A stretch of DNA of 64,000 bases from Tolypeutes matacus (lineage: Eukaryota > Chordata > Mammalia > Cingulata > Chlamyphoridae). Under the pieces are notes generated by a model. It was not told the origin of the DNA, searched no databases, and was given only the letters and a program-made list of their open reading frames with translations. Made by a program: the position numbers and the translations under genes. The stretch spans positions 12,297-76,296 of the forward strand of contig JAKSZT010054305.1 in NCBI GenBank assembly GCA_026826555.1, written 5' to 3'. Shown in pieces: positions 1-11,196 of the stretch (position 1 is its first letter; each line of letters begins with the position of its first letter).

Positions 1-158
1 ATTTATTCATTTATCCCCCCCTTGCTGCTTGTGCTCGCTGGGTTAGCTAACCACGCCGTGCGGGCGGGCTTGCCTTCACCAGGAGGCCCCGGGAACCGAA
101 CCCGGGGCCTCCCATATGGTAAACGGGAGCCCTACTGATTGAGCCACAGCCGCTTCCC
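1..158 (-). mobile_element. tRNA-derived SINE (xenarthran DAS type), cut by window edge
   Basis: Reverse-strand copy of the SINE seen complete at 20849-21035. On the minus strand it starts GGGGAAGCGGCTGTGGCTCA (A box), continues through a B box (GGGTTCGGTTCCCGG), a GC-rich middle and a G run, and ends in ATAAATGAATAAAT at the window edge, so its poly(A) tail is outside. Near-identity to the other copies suggests a recent insertion. It is a retroposon, not a functional tRNA gene. Confidence 0.9.
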
Positions 159-1903
159 CTAATAGTTTCTCTAACCAGAATACATTAAAGAAAATTCATT
201 GACTCCATGCCACTTATGGTTTTGAGAATTAGGGTCTTAAGGGATGATGTCTAGAAGATGACTTCCTTAAGCCTGGGAAAGAGGATCAGAGAAGGCACTG
301 AGTGAGTGAGGACTCAGAGGAGTCTCTTGGGGCTGGGTACCCTGGAGACAGATTCCGGGAAATTCTATAGATACAAAATTAAGTTTCTGATGGCTACCAA
401 AAGACTGGCCTAGAACCAAAGAGAGATGAATTATCTAAATAATTTTTCGGTGGCCTGAGGAACTAGAAATCATCTTTAACAAGAATGGGAAGAGAGGCAA
501 ATGGTGTAATTAGAAAGTGCAATAGAGACAAATGACTTTGTGATGTTTGTGTCTCTGTGGAAAAACAGAGAAAAATCAGGACCATACTTTTGATTCCTTG
601 TGTGCACAGCCTTCTGTTTGCCTGGTGATGTGGTCTACCTAAATTTTACAAGCCAGTTGTTAAATACAGCCATTATTAAAGATCAAATCCTATTACCTTA
701 CAATGAAATGTTCTATATTAAAAACAAAGGTGACAAACACCCAAAACTCCTCACTTCCTACTTATTTCACTACAGTTTACTGTTATCTAAGCTCTTGAGG
801 TATTTCTTTCTATTGTATCTGTATTGTGGAAACACCATACAATGGTGTGCTCTTGCGTATTTCTTCCAATGCAATGCTAGACATCATGTCCATAGCTTGA
901 AATCAACCATGATGGGAGGATTTAACTCACAGAAATCAGCAAAAGCTACAAATTAGGGCTTCCCCTCCTCCCTCGTGGAAAGCCAGCTATTAAGCATTTA
1001 CCACCACAGGTGTTCTCCTTCAACACTGGACAAGGTTTCATACAGAAGAAATGAACAAAAAAGACCAAGACGTCCCTGAACAAAATCATTAGGACAGAAG
1101 CTTCCTGCCTTCATCACCCTGGGGTAGTGAGTGCAATGATAAAGACTGTGATCCCAGCCGTGGATTTAGGAACTTCTCTGGTTTCCCTGTTGAGTCACCC
1201 TAACCGTAATCGTTTCCAGACTCTCTCTGAAATCTCTCTTGCTGCTTTGTAATGAGCTTTTCTTGCCAGAGCCTGTCCTCACCCCTCAAATGAAGACTAA
1301 GTCTGAGCATGGCTCTCTGGTTCCTGGAAAGGGGATGATAATGTCATTTGACACAACTTGTAGAGCCAGCTGGCTGCCTCTGTCCCCCTCCCCACCACCA
1401 CCACCTTGCAGAAGACAGAGTTGGAGGACCCTCCCAGTGTCATCCTATTTGGTCTCCTGCCTTAGGGCAAAAGTGTGCTGAAGGCTAGCTCTCTATCTGT
1501 GAACAACTCACAAATCTGGCCAAATAAATGAAGGGATGGATGATGGTTCCTGGAGTTCTCGGCTCCCCTCCACTGTTTAATCCTCTCACCCCCATACTCA
1601 ATACCATCCCAGAGAAACACAGAGGATGAAAGGGTCCCCTCCCAACTCCCCACCCCCCAAGACAGCTTTTCCTAGCTCCTGCTCTCCACCATCAACTCTC
1701 CTTTCTCTTCCCAAGCTCTAACAAGGCAGCTCTGGCAATGCCATCACCCATTTGCAAATGTCCAAGCCAACCCAGAGGGCATAACCAAGCAGGGTTTCAG
1801 GGCTTCCTCAGTTAGGAAACTTGGAACCCAGATACACTAAGTCCCATCCACACCCCACTCCTAATGTGGTCCCAGAATAGGAGCAGGAAGAATTAAGACG
1901 ACC
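159..1903. other. Non-coding intergenic sequence
   Basis: No ORF here looks like a protein. The longest open stretches are AT-rich, lack a good start codon context and match nothing I know. No RNA gene or clear repeat was recognised. Confidence 0.6.
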
Positions 1904-2035
1904 AGGGAGCAGATATGGCTTAAGTGGTTGAGTGCCTGCTTCCCACATGGAAGGTCCTGGGTTCGGTTCCCAGTGCCTCCTAAAAATAAAAACAAACAGC
2001 AAGCAAACAACAACAACAACAACAAAAAAAAAAAC
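1904..2035 (+). mobile_element. tRNA-derived SINE (first of three head-to-tail)
   Basis: Begins GGGAGCAGATATGGCTTAAG, has the B box GGGTTCGGTTCCCAG and ends in an (AAC)n/A-rich tail. It is followed directly by two further SINE heads in the same orientation. Confidence 0.85.
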
Positions 2036-2140
2036 TCAGGGGAGCCGATATGGCTCAGTGGTTGAGCACCCCCTCCCCACTTACAAGGTCCCTGGGTTCA
2101 ATGCCCGGTCCTGGTAACCTCAAAAAATTTTTAAGAAAAC
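2036..2140 (+). mobile_element. tRNA-derived SINE (second of three)
   Basis: Head GGGGAGCCGATATGGCTCAG with A box, degenerate B box (GGGTTCAATGCCCGG) and a short A-rich end. It is more diverged than the first copy. Confidence 0.8.
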
Positions 2141-2237
2141 CAGTGAGGAGTGGATGTAACTCAGTGGCTGGATGCCTGTTTGCCATGTACAAGGTCCCCG
2201 GCTCAATCCCCAATAACTAAAAAAAGAAGAAGAAGAC
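2141..2237 (+). mobile_element. tRNA-derived SINE (third of three)
   Basis: Diverged head (GTGGATGTAACTCAGTGGCTG), degenerate B box (GGCTCAATCCCCA) and an AAAAAAAGAAGAAG tail. The decay implies an older copy into whose neighbourhood the others inserted. Confidence 0.75.
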
Positions 2238-3240
2238 CAGTGTCTCCTCAGGAGTATCGAGAAAGTAGAGAAGGAAGCACCTTGGCTCTCAACGGGCAGG
2301 TGCAAGTAGAACAGAGAGACCTTGAAGTACTGTGTTCTTCAGACCTCCAGCCCCTAGAGCAGACACTTTCCAGTTGTGTGCCTGCTACAGCATCCTATGG
2401 TGGAGTATGACCACTTGGTCCACTAAAGCCAGCTGATTTGGGCTTCCCGCGAATAGAACTTGGACCAAAAAGCTATATGGGGAAATTGGGTTCAATAGAA
2501 GAAATATGACTCTGACTATCAGAGGTGGAATGGACTGCTTTGAAAGGTACTGAGCTGCCACTAGAGGACATCAAGAAAAAGTCAGAAGACCCCTCGTCAG
2601 GAATGCTGTAGAAGGAATTCAAATATTAGAGAAACAGCCTGATGTCCTGGAGTCAAGCATGCCAGGATCAAATCTTGAATTACCTAATGCCTCTGAGCCA
2701 AGATTCTTCATCTGTATACTGGGGACAATGCACAACCTCACAGGACTGAAGTAAAGATTAAGTAAGACAAAATATGTGAAAGCTTCTGGCACAATTAAAT
2801 GCCAATCCCCTTCCCATCAAAAGAAGAGTTGTTGTTAGAGGATCTTAAATGTCTTTCTGCCCCCAGAGAGTATGACTCTTCCATCCTCCCTGGCTGCTGA
2901 GAGGGAAGGCAGCCATCTGGGAGAGATAAAGAAGTTAATTTCGACAGATGAGGCTTGGAGGAAGGATGCTGAGAGCGGTCAGGGAACATTCAGAACCATC
3001 ATCCCGACAGCTCCCTTTTCCCTCTCCTGACCTCCTTGAATGAAAGAGAAAGCCGGGGTTCTGGTTTAAAGTCCAGCTTGTGGAGCAATTAGAGGGTCCC
3101 TTCCAGTTAGGCATCAAAAGAGGGAAGGGAAGGAGGGGTGCATGGATGGGGGGAGGGGGAAGCAAGCTCCCCCACCCCTGAGCAGAGCCCTACACCCCGA
3201 CCCCATGGCCGACCCTCCGTGGAACCGCACCACAGTCTCA
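2238..3240. other. Non-coding region downstream of VSIG8 with an old MIR-like repeat
   Basis: About 2630-2800 resembles the ancient mammalian MIR element: a region like 'gagtcaagc..ggatcaaatctt', then 'cttcatctgtatactggggacaat' and a 3' part with 'gattaagtaag'. The rest shows no coding exon. The VSIG8 transcript should end at its left side near 3240. Confidence 0.5.
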
Positions 3241-3254
3241 AGTCTTACAGTTTC

Positions 3255-3260
3255 TTTATT
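3255..3260 (-). terminator. VSIG8 polyadenylation signal
   Basis: AATAAA on the minus strand (TTTATT on plus), about 380 bases downstream of the VSIG8 stop codon. The 3' UTR would therefore run from 3641 to about 3235-3245. Inferred from motif and position only. Confidence 0.7.
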
Positions 3261-3641
3261 GTGCTAACAGTGCTGCCTGGGAGCTCAGATCTCACAATTC
3301 AGTCCAGACCCCCACCCATCCGGCCCCCGGGGCCCTCTGCCTTGGCTAGGGACACCGGACCTCGAGCCTCTGCCGCTCTCGGCTTCCTTCTCCCACCCTC
3401 CCACCCCCGGAGCCTCGCGACCCCGGGGTTGCAGAGAGGACTCTGGAGCGCAGTTCTCGGCCGTCCCCCGCCGGCTCTGCGTCTCGATGCGTTTCCCGAG
3501 GGAAACGCCCTCTGCCCCAGCCGCTGGGCGGCTCGGGGCAGGCGAGGCCGGCGCCGGCCCGAACGCGTCCCCAGCTGCGGGCAGAGAGCCCCACACCCTC
3601 CTCCGGCCGCGGCTCGGCCCCGCGCGGCGCGGCGAGCGCGC

Positions 3642-3921
3642 TCACACCAAGAGGCCGTCCTGGAGCGGGAGCGGCAGCGGCCGCTGGGTGCCGTCGGCCG
3701 GCTCGGCGCTCTTGACCTTGACGTAGACCGGGGAGGGGCCCGCTTCGCAGGCTGCAGCGGCGGTGCAGGGCGCCAGGGCCACGTCCTCGGGGCCGCCGCG
3801 GGGCGGGGGCGCGTACTTGCGGCGCAGGGAGCGGCTGACGTTCTGCGTCGGATACCCCAGGAGGTGGGTGACGCGGCTGCCGCGCCCGCCGGCCTTGCAC
3901 CCGGGCGCCACGGCGTCCTCT
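3642..3921 (-). CDS. VSIG8: VSIG8 coding exon 7 (cytoplasmic tail and stop)
   Basis: Encodes residues 323-414, beginning EDAVAPGCKAGGRGSRVTHL and ending DGLLV then TGA (3644-3642). Acceptor CTTCCACAG at 3922-3930; the first base completes Arg322. It lies in a very GC- and CpG-rich tract. Confidence 0.95.
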
Positions 3922-6900
3922 CTGTGGAAGACAACAGGCGGGCGGGTGAGCGCGCCCCTCCGCGGCGCGGCGTGGGCACGGCCTGGGCAGAGCCGGGGGG
4001 CCCTTGGCAGCCTCTCGTCTCCCGTGCCTCCCTCCACCTGCCTGCCCTCTCCTCTCTCCCTCGGCCTCGACGTGCTCTCCTCTCTGCCCCTCCCGCGGCT
4101 GGAGACCCCGCGGCGGCCCCCGGAGGCCGTCAACCCCAAGCCTCCAGCCACGTCTGTCCTGACAGCCCAGGGCAGGCAGCCCTGTCCAGGAGCCCTCCAG
4201 TTCCTTTCTTTGTTTTCGGGGAACCACCGCCTCTAACAGAAGGAGCTGCTTTCCCTTTCCTTCTTTCCTTGCCTAACCCTGACCCTGCCCTTTCTTCTCA
4301 CCTCCTAGTCCTCAATCTTCTCCATCTTTTCCAGAATCTCCAAGGCAATGCAGTCATTAGCACTGCTAGTCTTGTTCTATTTTTATTTCTAGTTTGTTCC
4401 TAATATGTTATTAGCACTGTTAACTCTCTTAAATAAGCAGGTCCAGAGTTCTCACCGGCGCGATACAGGGGAAACAAGAAAACAAACAAACAAACAAAAA
4501 ACAGGTCCTGCCCTCCAGGAGCTTACAGTCTAGACGAGACAGACTGACAGGCAGAGAAGTGCCTAGACAGGAGGGACGTGGAGGAGCAGGGATGGGAAGG
4601 GGAGAGGCAGAAAAGCCATGCGGCGAGGGCAGGTCGACATGCTGCGGTCCCAGCACTCCGTGGTGACGGCGGGCAGGGTTGGGGTGGGGGGTCCCAGCCG
4701 GCCGGTGGCAGGCAGGGGTGGGGAGGGGCAGGGCGCCGGTCCCCTGCCGCACAGCAGCATGCAGCATGCATCAGGTTTTACCTGATCTCACTAGCCATGT
4801 CGCAGGCCCCTCCGCCGACCCCGCTGCCGTTGCGGAAGCGGAAGGCATCGCGGGCGCCGCCAGCCCCGGCGCCCCCGCAGCAGCAGCAGATGAGCCCCCA
4901 GATGCCCACCATCAGGCAGGCCAGCATGAGCAGAGAGCCCAGCACGGCTCCGATGATCATGCCCACACGCTTGGAGTCTGTGGAGAGAAGCGGAGGCTGG
5001 TCAGGCTTTGCTGCCGCCTGGCAGCTGCGGGACAGAGCCGGGCAGGGGGCCTCCGGGCCCTGGGACATCCAGTAAGGAGGACATGGGGAAAGGTTTGCGT
5101 GCTTCTCCCAGGGTTTCCCACCTGCTCTGGGCGGAGGCCTGTGGACTGATGGCAGTGGGATGACTGCCCAGATGCCCCCAATCCAACCCTCCCAGCCAGG
5201 GCTCCCCTGCACCCACCTGCGACCTTCACCTCCACCACGCACACGCTGTAGCCCACGTGGTTGGCCACTGTGCACTGATACAGCCCGTCGTCCTCGCGGG
5301 AGATGTCCTTCAACATCAGGTCTCCGTTGCTCAGGACTGAAGCTGAAGGAGCATGGGGGGGCTGTGGTGAGACTGAGGGGCCTGGTCTCAGAGCCCCCAC
5401 CCGGCCTAGACCACGTGGTTCGGGGGGGGCTGGGACTCCCAGTCTAGAGGGAGGGAGGACCTATGTGCACACACACACACACAAGCAGGGCCCTCCACTC
5501 TCCAGGTGAGTCACCTGCCTTCTGAGGCAAAGAGGCAGGGAAAGCACCCCCACCCACCCCCACCCCCCACCCCCCAGAAGTAACAAGACAGAGGCAGCAT
5601 CAGTTCACTCTGTGGCCTTAGGGAAATTAGGTCTTTCTGAGCCTTGTTCTCCTCCTTTGTACAGTGAGGATATGGTTAGACCAGAGAAACTCAAAGGCCC
5701 CTTCTATCTCTGATAGTCTTTGTTTGATTGTGAGTAATATGCAGTTTCTCTGTGTGCCAGGGCTTTTACATGCCTCGTCCCATTTAATCCTCACATGCCT
5801 GTGGAAGGGGGATATTATTATTCCTTTTTCATGTATGAAGAAAAAAACACAGAGAGGTTAAGCAACTTGCCTGAGTCTTGGAGCCAGCCAGTGGCTCAGC
5901 TCTGCCTTAGCCTGTGCTCCTTCCAAATTAACCATACTGATTCTGACCACCTTCCCACTTTTGCCTGCCTCCTTCCCTCAATAGCAACTGCTGGGAAAAG
6001 GCCCAGAGAATGGGTTTCCCACAGGGGTTCCAGGTTTGACTTGGTGCTGCTGATGACCCAGGGAAGCCCCAGCAGCTCCCAGAGTCCCTGATCTTCCTTC
6101 CTCTTGTACCCTTTCTCCCCAGACCAGTGTCCCCCTCACCTTGATTCATGGAACTGTGAAAAGACTCCTGGTAGGAGAGCTCAGAGTGGAAGCTGTGCTG
6201 GGAGTGGTAGGACCCAGCACGGTAGGGGTGAGTGTGCCCGCTGATCTTGGCCCACTTGTAGGAGAGGGGTGGGGAGCCTCCATTGGCAAAACACTTCAGC
6301 ATCAGGTCATTGCCACGCGTCATGTGGCCCTCAGTCCAGCACATGGGCACCGCAGGCCGCGCTGTGGGAAAGCAGGCAGTTGTGAGCCAGCGCCCAGCCA
6401 AGAGGCAGAGCCAGGCCCAGGGGAGCAAACGGTCCTTGGCTCTGAAGTCAGGGAAGGGCTGCCCAGAGGAGTCTGGCCATACCTTGGACGGTGACAATGA
6501 CTTTCCGGCTGGCCATGGTGGTCTTCTTGACCCGACACTCGTAGGTGGCTGTGTCAGATACCTGCAGGTTCATGAGATTGATGGAGGCATCGTACTGGCT
6601 GGGGTCTGAGGCTGCAAAGTGGACCCTCTGCTGCAGATGGGGGAGGTTGCCGTGGTTGATCCTCTTGTCCTGGTAACTAAGGAACTGGGAAGAAGAGAGG
6701 AAAACAGAAGCGGTGAGAGCCAAGGAGGGCTGGGTGGGTTGGCTGCCCTGGGCAATTCACTGAACTGCTCTGGGACTATTTTCTCTGCTGGAAAATGGGA
6801 ATGATGATGCCTGAGCCACTGACCTCTTACAGAATGTGTGGAGATCAGATGAGATCAAGCACTTTGTAAAGCATAAAGTCAGGCTGGGAACTTGTTGAGG

Positions 6901-9900
6901 GCAGGGACCATTGGGCTTCTTCCCTTTGGTCTGGGGTGGGAAGAGGTGGATTGATTCGTGATTGCAGAGTTCTCCTCTCATCCCTGTTGCCCCAGGGAGA
7001 AGGTCATGGTCTCCATTGCCTTATCTGCCCTCCCTCTCCCCACAGGGTGTTGGCCGCCCAGCAGGAAAACACTATGGAGTGTGGAGAAAGGGGAACCTTG
7101 GGCCCAGTGCTCACCACGTTCTCATGATGGGCAGGGTCTGAGTTGACCTGCATCCACTCGATGTCCAGCCCATTGGGACCATAGTCCTCTGGGTCCAGGA
7201 TGTAGGGGCAGCCCAGCTTCACGTTATCACCTTCTGCCAGGTACAAGATCTCCTGGCCATCCCCGCTGATCCGCACAGCTGACAGTAGTGCTGAGGGAAG
7301 GGGAGGGCAGGTGGGGTGAGGGGAGCAGAACCGGGGCTTGGGTGGCCAGCTCCAGCCCCTCCCTCCCACCTTCCTTTGTCAGTTGCAACTTAGGGCTCGG
7401 TGGGGGTTCCACAGGAGGAGGGGTTATTCCAAGTGTGTGTATGTGTTGTGTGTGTGTGCATAAATTGGCAGATGCTTATCTGTGCATCCTTGTGTACACT
7501 TTTGTATGCACATAACTGTATGCATGCATAGTCATGTGCTAGTGTCTGTGCATGCTTGTGTTGAAGGAGAGGGTGAGGAAGAAAGAGAGGAATATTAGTA
7601 CCCATTTCTCTCAGCCCTACAGCATGTCACACTCCCAGTACTTCAGTTTCTACATCAGCTGACAAATAGCTAAGCTCTCTTCTTCTATTGATTGTGATCG
7701 TGTCTTAGTTTTCCAAGTATACCTGTAAAGTTTTCCATCATGTCTCAAAGTAAAGGCTTTAAGAAAAGGAAAAAAAGAGTGCACCTAAATACTGTTGGTG
7801 TGTATAGAGCTGTAGTGCATGCTTGTGTGTTTCTGTGATTTTAGTTATGCACATATGAATATGTACACACATGTGCACTGTGTGCTTTTAAATACTGTGG
7901 CTGCTGGGTGCCCATGACCAGGTAGTGGATCTTATTTATTTACATGGTAGTATGGCCGTGCTAGGGTGTGTCTGTGTCTCTCTATGTCTGAAATCATCTG
8001 GAGCACATGGAGTTGTAAATGCCCTGATGGAAGAGCCTGGCTGCTTACAAGCAGCCTCTGACTGAGCTGAGTGAGGTGTTCCTATCTGGAGGCAGGAGTT
8101 TGGACAACAGTGTCCTCTGGGATCCCTTTCCAGCCTGCAGAGCAGAAGACTGGGTATGTCTTTGTGTATCAGTGTGTGTGGCTGTGTGTGTGTGCATCTG
8201 TGTAGGACAGTACATGTCTGTGCTGTATGCCTGGGTGTGGTGGCGTGTGAACGTGTGAGACTGTGTGTGCCTATGTCTGTGCAAGTGGTCTGAGTGATAG
8301 CCCATGCCTAGGCATGGCAGCGGATAGCTGTGACCTGGGTCACGGCATGGGTGTGTTTCTGTGTGATAACGATGGTGCAGACCTGGGACTGGCCACATGT
8401 GTGTGGGGGACATGTGAGCATTGCATGACTATGCATGGCAGTGTGTATTCTGTGTCCTTCCCCTTGTGTGCTTGTGTGGCACATGCTCGCTCCCATCGGA
8501 GGCCCCCCCCTGCCGCCGCTGCAGAGCCCTCTGCTGAGTCAGGAGCTCCCCAGCCACCTGGCATTGCCACACACCCTCTGGGCGGCGACAGCCTCTGTGG
8601 GCTTCCTTGGTGGACCAGCGGGCGGCCCCTGGGTGAGGAGTCAGGATCTGGAAGCTTAGCACTGAGCTCCTCTCTCTCCCTACCCCAAAGCCCCAGGCAA
8701 GCACTAGCCCCAACCGGTTGGACCTAAAAAGGGAGACTAAGGCAGGGGTGTGCCTGTGGCCCCACCCTCAGCATGCCGGGCTCCCCCTCCCAGTGTCCTG
8801 AAACCCTCCCTCCACAGGGCAGCCCACACCACCCTCAGGCCCCTCGCCCTGCCTGGCTCACTCTCCTGCACTCCTGGATTAACAGTCAACAAGTCCTTTG
8901 GGGTCTCAGCCCCGAGTATCGCAACTCACTGCTTTTTCCTTCTCTGGCTCTCTCCTGAGACCACCTCCACGCTTAGAGAGCCTCTCACACACACATAGTT
9001 ACAGACTGCTGTAGCCAAACTCATGGACACCTAGACACACTCTTACAAGCCTCCACAATGTAGGGACATACCTGTCCAGACCCACCTTCCCCCCCCCACA
9101 GGCACTCAGGATCCAGACAGACATCTACACAGAAACTCAGATCCAGAGGACACGCCCACTGCAAACTCACGCCGTTCCCCTGTGTATGTTCATTCAAAAC
9201 CAGACATACCTGCAGAAGCCCTGCCTGGCAGCAGGGGCCCCTCCAACACCCCAGCACCAGGGATCACCGGACTTGCCCCTCGGAACCCCGGCTGAGCCGC
9301 CAGCCAGGCCCTCATGGCACTAGGCTCCAGGGTGACCCAGCGCAGGCTAGCTGGCTGGTGGGGCACTAACGGTACCTGGTGATGCCTTACCCAGCCCCAG
9401 GCCAAGAGAACACGCACTCATTCCTAAGATAAGGATCCTGATGCCATCTGCCACATCCTGGGGCGGCACAAGGCAAGCCAGGGATGAGCCAGAACCAACG
9501 GAAGAGCAGTCTCCACCCTGGGGAAGGGCTGCTGGAAGCAACTCAGAACAACGAGGGCTCTCTTTCCCCACACCATGGGGACCAGCCAGGCAGGAGGGTA
9601 CACATTCAGCGAAAGGGGATTGGGGAGGAAGGCCTGGAGCTGGAAGAAAGGTGTCTCCACCCTGCACTAGGCTGCGCATCTTCAATTGTCCCAGGCCAGG
9701 GAGCCTCACCCCAGCTTTGCAATCTTCCTTGGAAGCTTTCTCAGTCCCCTCCCAAAGGTTTCAGCCTTTTTCCACCTCCCTCACCCTCCTTAGGAGGTTG
9801 TTTCTGGTGTCTCACCTTGATTCCTCTTGCTGTGGCACTGAGGAAATACTTCCAGGGAATGTAAGAGAATAAAGAAGCTGGAGAGAGGGGAGAAGACCAG

Positions 9901-11196
9901 GGTGGAAGAGGGAGCTGGATGAAGAGAGAGACTGAGGAGGTCACAACAAGCTCTCCGAGGAAGAGGACAGTGGGGATGAATTGTTGCCCCAAGCCCCAGC
10001 ACCAGGGACTGTACAGGAGGGGGTGTCACCTCAATAGTAGCATGTACTCTCAGCCTGTACATCCTTTCTGAATTGTTAAGCCGATTCCAGAGCTCCACAC
10101 CTCTGGAGGTGAGTAGGGGGGAGGGAATGGAAGGGAGAAAAGGTGGCTCCTACAAGAGGGTATTGGTGTATAAATATACACAGCACTGAGTTTGTCCTCA
10201 CACATCCACAGACACACACCACACCACAGAGATGTCCAAGTCCCCACAGCACAGCCAGGGCTTCCTGAGTGGGCTGTGACAACAGGAATCCCAAACAGAG
10301 AAGCGTTATAGGCCTCCTGCCAGAGATTCAATCTCACATGCACACACACACACAGGCTGAAAATACTCCCTCCTTCTCATACTCTTCTGCCTCACATCAA
10401 GTCTAGACCCTAGGAAGGGCTCAGAAGCCATTTCCAGTGGGGCTTACACAAAATAGCCCTTTTTGGAGACTTGCCCCAAGCTGAGTAGGCAGCCACAATA
10501 TTCAAACCTGAGCCCTGCCCTCCAGGAGTGTCCCAATGGGCTGAAGGGGCCCTGGGAGGTGCAGTCCCCACCCTCCTTGGGCCTCTCCTGGGATGGGCCG
10601 GGTGGGGAACTGCCTGGTTCTGTCACAGCACAGGGTCCCAGAGCTGTGGTCTCCAGCCTGAGCCCTCACTGTCTGTGACAGAACCAAGCCACTCAGACTT
10701 ACACCATCCCTGATCTCTTCGCCCTTCCAGGACAAGCAACTCCCCTGCCCCTTGGCTCTGGCCTAGGAGAAGGAAGGCCCAGCACACAGCCTAGCCAGTG
10801 AAACCAATCCTTCCTAGACTCTCCTCAACCCCCACTCAGCTTTACTGCTGTCCTTCCCCACCTCTAGTTCCCACAGGGAACTCCAGGCAAGCCCTGTACT
10901 CCCATTCGCATGTGCTCGCAGGACACCTGCACAGGTACGTGAGCCCCCACAGAGCTCCGGGGCACAGTGAGTATCCATTCAAAGCCCTCCACGCCCACTC
11001 ACACGTATGCGAACCTTCAGGCACAGGGCACTCCCGGGGAGAGGGCCCCTCAACAGTGATCCACACCAGGGTGGAGCTCCTCACTGCCCCTTGCCCTTCC
11101 CTTCTGGCCCCATGCTGGGCATCCCTGCCCACTGCCCAGCTGCATACCTGGGCTCAGGCACACGAGGAGAAGGTGGAGTGCTCCTCGAACTCCCAT
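3642..11196 (-). CDS. VSIG8: VSIG8, V-set and immunoglobulin domain-containing protein 8 (complete, 7 coding exons)
   Basis: Coding exons join(11148-11196, 7115-7290, 6483-6684, 6140-6361, 5217-5336, 4782-4977, 3642-3921) on the minus strand: 1245 bases, 414 residues plus stop, the length I recall for human VSIG8. All introns are GT/AG and phases agree. Residues 1-21 form a signal peptide (MGVRGALHLLLVCLSP..). The first V-type Ig domain spans about 22-142, with cysteines at 44 and 125 and the DTATYEC motif; the second spans about 146-255, with Cys166, Trp179 and Cys238 (DDGLYQC). A transmembrane helix lies at about 262-286, followed by a CCCC cluster (287-290, likely palmitoylated) and a Gly-rich, basic cytoplasmic tail ending GLLV. 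Known role: a surface protein of hair shaft and skin epithelium, reported to act as an inhibitory ligand for T cells. The ligand role is from the literature, not visible here. The start has G at -3 and +4, a strong context. The C-terminal stretch before DGLLV is Pro/Leu-rich and differs from the human tail as I remember it. Confidence 0.96.
3922..4781 (-). other. VSIG8 intron 6
   Basis: GTAAAA donor at 4781 and CAG acceptor at 3922. The half next to exon 7 (to about 4150) is CpG-rich; the rest includes an (AAAC)n tract near 4480-4502. Long open frames here on both strands are GC-driven and not gene-like. Confidence 0.8.
4782..4977 (-). CDS. VSIG8: VSIG8 coding exon 6 (transmembrane segment)
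   Basis: Residues 257-322. Contains DSKRVGMIIGAVLGSLL..LMVGIWGLI, the membrane helix, then four cysteines and a Gly/Ala-rich juxtamembrane stretch, ending MASEIR. Acceptor CTCTCCACAG, donor CAG|GTAAAA. Confidence 0.96.
5217..5336 (-). CDS. VSIG8: VSIG8 coding exon 5 (end of second Ig domain)
   Basis: Residues 217-256, with SNGDLMLKDISREDDGLYQC holding the second-domain Cys238 and ending EVKVA. Acceptor CTTCAG, donor GCAG|GTGGGT. 120 bases. Confidence 0.96.
5337..6139 (-). other. VSIG8 intron 4 with old MIR/L2-like repeats
   Basis: Contains a (CA)n/CCCCACC low-complexity stretch (5467-5577). A fragment at about 5600-5680 resembles MIR ('ggccttagggaaattaggtctttctgagcc..'). About 5740-5920 resembles L2/MIR3 ('gtgccagggcttttacatgcc..ggttaagcaacttgcc'). 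No exon seen. Confidence 0.6.
6140..6361 (-). CDS. VSIG8: VSIG8 coding exon 4 (start of second Ig domain)
   Basis: Residues 143-216, beginning ARPAVPMCWTEGHM and ending HSSMNQ. Carries Cys150, Cys166 and Trp179. Acceptor TTCCCACAG, donor CAAG|GTGAGG. 222 bases. Confidence 0.96.
6483..6684 (-). CDS. VSIG8: VSIG8 coding exon 3 (second half of first Ig domain)
   Basis: Residues 76-142, FLSYQDKRINHGNLPHLQQR through VIVTVQ. Holds the VSDTATYEC motif (Cys125). Acceptor TTCCCAG, donor CAAG|GTATGG. Confidence 0.96.
6685..7114 (-). other. VSIG8 intron 2
   Basis: 430 bases, GTGAGC donor and CAG acceptor; no repeat or ORF of note. Confidence 0.85.
7115..7290 (-). CDS. VSIG8: VSIG8 coding exon 2 (first half of first Ig domain)
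   Basis: Residues 17-75, ALLSAVRISGDGQEILYLAE.. to AHHENV. Includes the signal cleavage region and Cys44 (KLGCPY). One residue shorter than human at HHENV as I recall it (human HHRENV). Acceptor TTCCCTCAG. Confidence 0.96.
7291..11147 (-). other. VSIG8 intron 1 with TG/CA-rich low complexity
   Basis: The largest VSIG8 intron (3.86 kb). About 7430-8460 is rich in degenerate TGTG/CATG words on the plus strand, with many short TG runs. The rest (8.5-11.1 kb) is GC-rich unique sequence. No recognisable exon or clean transposon. Confidence 0.65.
7430..8460. repeat. Degenerate TG-rich low-complexity region
   Basis: Broken runs of TGTGTG, TGCATG and CTGTGTG scattered over about 1 kb on the plus strand, interrupted by ordinary sequence. 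Reads as a decayed (TG)n microsatellite field. Confidence 0.55.
11148..11196 (-). CDS. VSIG8: VSIG8 coding exon 1 (signal peptide)
   Basis: 49 coding bases: start codon at 11196-11194, MGVRGALHLLLVCLSP, then one base of codon 17. Donor CCAG|GTATGC. Too short to show as an ORF; found by matching the hydrophobic signal peptide upstream of exon 2 with the correct phase. Confidence 0.93.

Noticed and set aside
600..956. 118-codon AT-rich plus-strand ORF
   Set aside because: Does not start with ATG in the track frame, AT-rich and low in complexity, no domain or neighbour to support it.
3138..4403. 421-codon plus-strand open frame
   Set aside because: It lies antisense to the VSIG8 last exon and intron 6 in a CpG-rich tract; composition (Arg/Ala/Pro-rich) and lack of splice or family support mark it as a shadow of GC bias.
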